Source of the DNA: Brevibacillus invocatus | GTDB taxonomy: Bacteria; Bacillota; Bacilli; Brevibacillales; Brevibacillaceae | Direction of reading: 5' to 3' | Length of the DNA: 64,000 bases | NCBI RefSeq assembly: GCF_003710915.1 | Contig: NZ_RHHR01000010.1 | Coordinates: forward strand, 62,001 to 126,000 | In this document: piece by piece, positions 60,892 through 64,000 of the stretch | How positions within the stretch are numbered: position 1 is the first letter of the stretch | Layout of the letters: each line of letters starts with the position of its first letter | The notes under the pieces: model-generated | What the model was told of the DNA's origin: nothing | Seen by the model: only the letters and a program-made list of their open reading frames with translations | The model's database searches: none | Made by a program: the position numbers and the translations under genes

Positions 60892-62670
60892 TTATCTGGC
60901 GTCAGCCAGCGAGATAAAGGTATCGATATCTTTTTCAATAAGAGACAGCGAGTTGCGCCAGAAATCAATTGAGCGCACATCGACTTCCATGATGGCTGCC
61001 ACGTCAGCCACGCTTTTCTTGCCCGTCACAGACAACAGTTCATCGTACTGCTGGACGAATGCCTCGCCCTTTTTTAAGTACTCCGCATACAAACCTTTTG
61101 CAAATAATAGACCGAATGCGTACGGGAAGTTGTAGTAGTTATAATCCGCGCTGTAGTAGTGCGGTTTGCAAACCCACATATACGGATGAAGCACAGACTG
61201 ATCCAGGCCGTCCCCATAGGCATCCTTTTGAGCCTGCAGCATGATTTCATTCAATTCTTTTACGGAAAGCGAACCGTTTTCCCTACGAGCAAACAATTCA
61301 GATTCAAACAGGAATCGGCTGTAAATATCGACGATGACTTGAGCAGCGCCGGATATATCGTTTTCCAGAATGGAAAATGCCTCTTCGGAAGAAGCTTCTT
61401 TCAAAGCAGCGTTGGCAATAATGGTTTCACACAATATCGAAGCCGTCTCGGCAATTGGCATCGGATAATCGCTATTCAGAAATGCTTCATCCACCAAGCA
61501 ATCGCCATGATAGCCATGCCCCAGCTCATGACCCAGCGTACTCACGTCGCTGTAGCTGCCTGTGAAGTTAGCCATGATCCGGCTTTCTTTTACGACATGC
61601 AGGTTGTCGCAAAAAGCTCCGCCACGCTTGCCTTCCCGAATTTCTGCGTCGATCCAGCGGTTGTCGAACGCTTTTGCAGCATAATCGGAAAGCTTTTGGC
61701 TAAAGCTGGAAAAATGCTTCACAATAAAGTCACGCGCCTCTTGGTAAGTAAAACGCATGTCAGCGTCGCCTACAGGAGCAAACAAATCATAGAATGGAAG
61801 TCCGCTTTGATGGCCCAGCAGCTCTGCTTTTTTGCGGAAATAACGCTGGAATGCGGGCAGGCTTTCACACATTGCTGTCAGCATGGCATCCAGCGTCTCT
61901 TGATCCATTCGCGAGTCTTTCAGCGTTTTGTCCAGGGCGGACTCATATCCTCGCAGCTTGGAAATGGTGATAACCTCACCTTTGATTCCGTTCAGGGCTG
62001 CTGCCGAGGATTCCTCGATTTTTTTGTAAGAAGCAAGCTCTGCCTCGTACGCTTGTTTCCGGACATCTGCATCTTTTTCAAACGCCATGTTGCGCACGAC
62101 TGGCAGCGGCAATTGTTTTTGCTCGCCATCGATGGTGATATCCACTAATAAGGTGGACGTGAGCATTTCTTGCAGCTTGGTCCATGCATTGGAACCGGTA
62201 TTTTTCATTTTAGCGAGAATGATTTCCTCTTTCTCGCTGAGCATGTACTTGCTTTCCTCCGCAATTTCTTGCAGGAAGTATCGATGCTCCTCCAAGAGGC
62301 CAGACTGGCTGATCAGCTCATCCAGATTCGAGAGTGTTCCCAGCCATTTTTGAAACAGGACTTCTGGCTCTACTTTTTCTACAGCCTGATCCTGGATGCG
62401 CTCAGAAAGCTGCAATGCTTTTTCATTCTTGGCATCCACGCTCGCCGTCAGCTCAGCATAGCTGAATAGACGGTATTCTTTCTGTAAAATTGCGGTCAAC
62501 TGTGTTATGTACTGCTCCATCTTCTCAACTGCATCATCTGTATTCTGCAAATTCTCAACAGCCCATTGCTTTAGAGCCTCTATCTTGTCACATAGTTCTT
62601 CCCAATCCTGTTTACATTCAGGTGAATCGAAGGATGTATAAAGTACATCCAAATCCCAGCGCATATTCAT
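60892..62670 (-). CDS. pepF: Oligoendopeptidase F (M3 family), copy 2
   Basis: A 592-residue M3 zinc peptidase with the motif LGHELGHGYHGDC around residues 378-390 and the typical N-terminus MRWDLDVLYTSFDSPE. It differs strongly from copy 1 (6775-8571) along its length, so the two are old paralogues of different PepF subgroups and probably have different peptide preferences. Start: ATG at 62670 after GGGGGAAAGG. It is monocistronic. Confidence 0.93.
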   Translation of the reverse strand: MNMRWDLDVLYTSFDSPECKQDWEELCDKIEALKQWAVENLQNTDDAVEKMEQYITQLTAILQKEYRLFSYAELTASVDAKNEKALQLSERIQDQAVEKVEPEVLFQKWLGTLSNLDELISQSGLLEEHRYFLQEIAEESKYMLSEKEEIILAKMKNTGSNAWTKLQEMLTSTLLVDITIDGEQKQLPLPVVRNMAFEKDADVRKQAYEAELASYKKIEESSAAALNGIKGEVITISKLRGYESALDKTLKDSRMDQETLDAMLTAMCESLPAFQRYFRKKAELLGHQSGLPFYDLFAPVGDADMRFTYQEARDFIVKHFSSFSQKLSDYAAKAFDNRWIDAEIREGKRGGAFCDNLHVVKESRIMANFTGSYSDVSTLGHELGHGYHGDCLVDEAFLNSDYPMPIAETASILCETIIANAALKEASSEEAFSILENDISGAAQVIVDIYSRFLFESELFARRENGSLSVKELNEIMLQAQKDAYGDGLDQSVLHPYMWVCKPHYYSADYNYYNFPYAFGLLFAKGLYAEYLKKGEAFVQQYDELLSVTGKKSVADVAAIMEVDVRSIDFWRNSLSLIEKDIDTFISLADAR

Positions 62671-62817
62671 TGCCTTTCCCCCTTCATTAATACCGTCACT
62701 TTATTGTAAAAAAATTTGGATGGATTGAGCAAGTTTTCTAGAGAAACTTTCTAGACTTTTTTTACAGAAAAAGATCCTTACCCATCATCCGAGTAAGGAT
62801 TCTTGTCTTCTAGTATC

Positions 62818-64000
62818 TTAAACTTTGACTGGCTGAGTCAAAAAATGCATGGCTGACAGGGCGAAAAGCTGAGTCGATTCTACGAGCTGAGAGATGTCCA
62901 CATATTCGTCTGCATGGTGAGGGATATGTCTGTCTCCTGCTCCAGTAGTCAGAATCGGGATACCAGCCTGATGCAAAAAAGTCCCGTCCGTGGCTCCTGG
63001 CACTCCGTTGTAGATCGGTTCTTTTCCTGTGATTTCACGATAGGAGTTGGCCACAGCCTGTACCACTTCCTCCTCCATCGCCGTCAATGTCCAAGGTCGC
63101 TCCTCGATAATCTCCAGCGTCGCTCTGAATTTCTCATCCTCTTGCCCTAATTGACGCAGGATCCCCAGCATTTCTTCGTGCAGCACGTCATGATTCTGTC
63201 CAGGTACAGTGCGAATATCCAGAGTAGTCATACACTGGTCAGGAACCACATTTATTTGTGGCTCTCCTTTTACGGGAGCTTGCAGAATGGTTGGCGTAAT
63301 ACTCGGCCAGCCCAGCATCGGATGTTCCCCCAGTCGCGCCATTTCTTTGCGCTCCAGCTCCTCCAGACCGACGATCGCTCTGGCCATCCTCGTATTCGGA
63401 TTGATTCCAGTCAGCGGCATCGCACCATGCGCCATTTTTCCAAAGGTTCGTAAAATCGCACGCATGGCCCCTTTTTGTGTGATGCATAGCTGGTTTTCTT
63501 CCGGTTCGCAGATAATTGCCGCATCCACATTCTTCGCCCAGCCTCTCCGGATAAAATCCTTGATCCCGATCATCATCCCCTCTTCATCACAAGGAATGCA
63601 CAATAGAATTTTGCCCGCAAAAGGCTGATTGGAACGCTGAATGGCTTTGACGGCGCAAATCGCAGCAGCCAGATTACCTTTTGTATCACACGCACCCCGT
63701 CCGTAAATCCGTCCACCGAACATTTCAGCGCCAAACGGGTCGTAGCTCCAGGCATCCCGATCTCCCTCTGTGACGACATCGGTGTGGGCTTCAAAGAGGA
63801 GGGTCTTGCCTGGTTTGCCGGAATCGTAGATCGCAATCACGTTGGGACGCCCGGGTACCACTTCCTCGTAATACACCTGCAATCCCATGTTTCGAAGATA
63901 GTCAGCTACAAACAAGGCAACGCGCTCCTCGTTTCCTCCCGGCTGCTCCGGGCGATATACACTCGGGATACGCACGAGCTCCTGGGTTAGCCGGACCACC
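62818..64000 (-). CDS. M20-family peptidase/deacylase (ArgE/DapE-like), 5' end outside window
   Basis: At least 393 codons of a dizinc M20 amidohydrolase. Metal ligands and catalytic residues are visible: FEAHTDVVTEG (His, Asp), GRGACDTKGNLA (Asp), CDEEGMMIG (catalytic Glu and Glu ligand), and GVPGATDGTFLHQAG near the C-terminus. It removes an acyl or amino-acid group from a small amide such as acetylornithine, succinyl-diaminopimelate or a peptide; the substrate is not determined. The frame is open to the window edge, so the true start is probably a few codons beyond it. Confidence 0.9.
   Translation of the reverse strand, partial: VVRLTQELVRIPSVYRPEQPGGNEERVALFVADYLRNMGLQVYYEEVVPGRPNVIAIYDSGKPGKTLLFEAHTDVVTEGDRDAWSYDPFGAEMFGGRIYGRGACDTKGNLAAAICAVKAIQRSNQPFAGKILLCIPCDEEGMMIGIKDFIRRGWAKNVDAAIICEPEENQLCITQKGAMRAILRTFGKMAHGAMPLTGINPNTRMARAIVGLEELERKEMARLGEHPMLGWPSITPTILQAPVKGEPQINVVPDQCMTTLDIRTVPGQNHDVLHEEMLGILRQLGQEDEKFRATLEIIEERPWTLTAMEEEVVQAVANSYREITGKEPIYNGVPGATDGTFLHQAGIPILTTGAGDRHIPHHADEYVDISQLVESTQLFALSAMHFLTQPVKV

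Noticed and set aside
1-64000. CRISPR array, prophage or insertion sequence
   Set aside because: No regularly spaced repeats, no transposase or phage structural genes. The only long repeat is the 108-bp pair.

Overview
The window is chromosomal DNA of an endospore-forming Firmicute, most likely Brevibacillus or a close Paenibacillaceae relative. The evidence is indirect: strong GGAGG-type ribosome binding sites with many GTG/TTG starts, a YpdA-type bacillithiol disulfide reductase, a DUF2642 coat-like protein, a sporulation-kinase-like histidine kinase, an S-layer-domain glycosidase and XerS. It looks like ordinary chromosome. There is no prophage, transposase, integron or CRISPR array.

Layout. 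1-6.1 kb: start of an oligopeptide ABC transporter gene, an S9 peptidase, a broken 2-hydroxyacid dehydrogenase and an Fe-S XPD/DinG-like helicase. 6.3-11.3 kb: a Lin0512-family protein, PepF, an M29 aminopeptidase, then two broken genes (YitT family, alpha/beta hydrolase). 11.5-16.1 kb: a SWIM-domain protein coupled to a SNF2 helicase and a small ORF. 16.1-21.5 kb: an EAL-PAS-PAS-histidine kinase, a SulP transporter and an MFS transporter. 21.6-25 kb: a sugar-isomerase-like gene flanked by DeoR and AraC regulators. 25.4-27.8 kb: eutB-eutC behind a leader with two ANTAR-type hairpins and a terminator. 28.5-37.6 kb: a seven- to eight-gene acyl-CoA degradation operon preceded by a good sigma-54 promoter and a CBS-AAA-Fis activator gene. 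37.6-39 kb: APS kinase plus sulfotransferase. 39.1-42.9 kb: formate dehydrogenase with a structured leader. 43-49.9 kb: HIT protein, YpdA, SLH-GH18 protein, the threonine-catabolic kbl-tdh pair and xerS. 49.9-57.9 kb: Mn-catalase, DUF2642 protein, acyl-CoA synthetase, NlpC/P60 protein, VanW protein, FAH-family hydrolase, a hypothetical protein, a broken Rieske oxygenase and a DsbA-like protein. 58-64 kb: a broken thioredoxin-reductase-like gene, tRNA Leu-Thr-Asp, a LysM-SH3-NlpC protein, a second PepF and an M20 peptidase running off the end.

Two patterns stand out. First, six loci have lost internal or terminal segments (2-HADH, YitT, hydrolase, MaoC pair, Rieske oxygenase, TrxR-like). Second, a structured intergenic repeat of about 108 bp occurs twice, identical and in the same orientation, and each time starts directly after the T-tract of an intrinsic terminator. 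Other notable items are the eut antitermination leader, the sigma-54 acyl-CoA operon, the EAL/sporulation-kinase fusion and the formate dehydrogenase leader.
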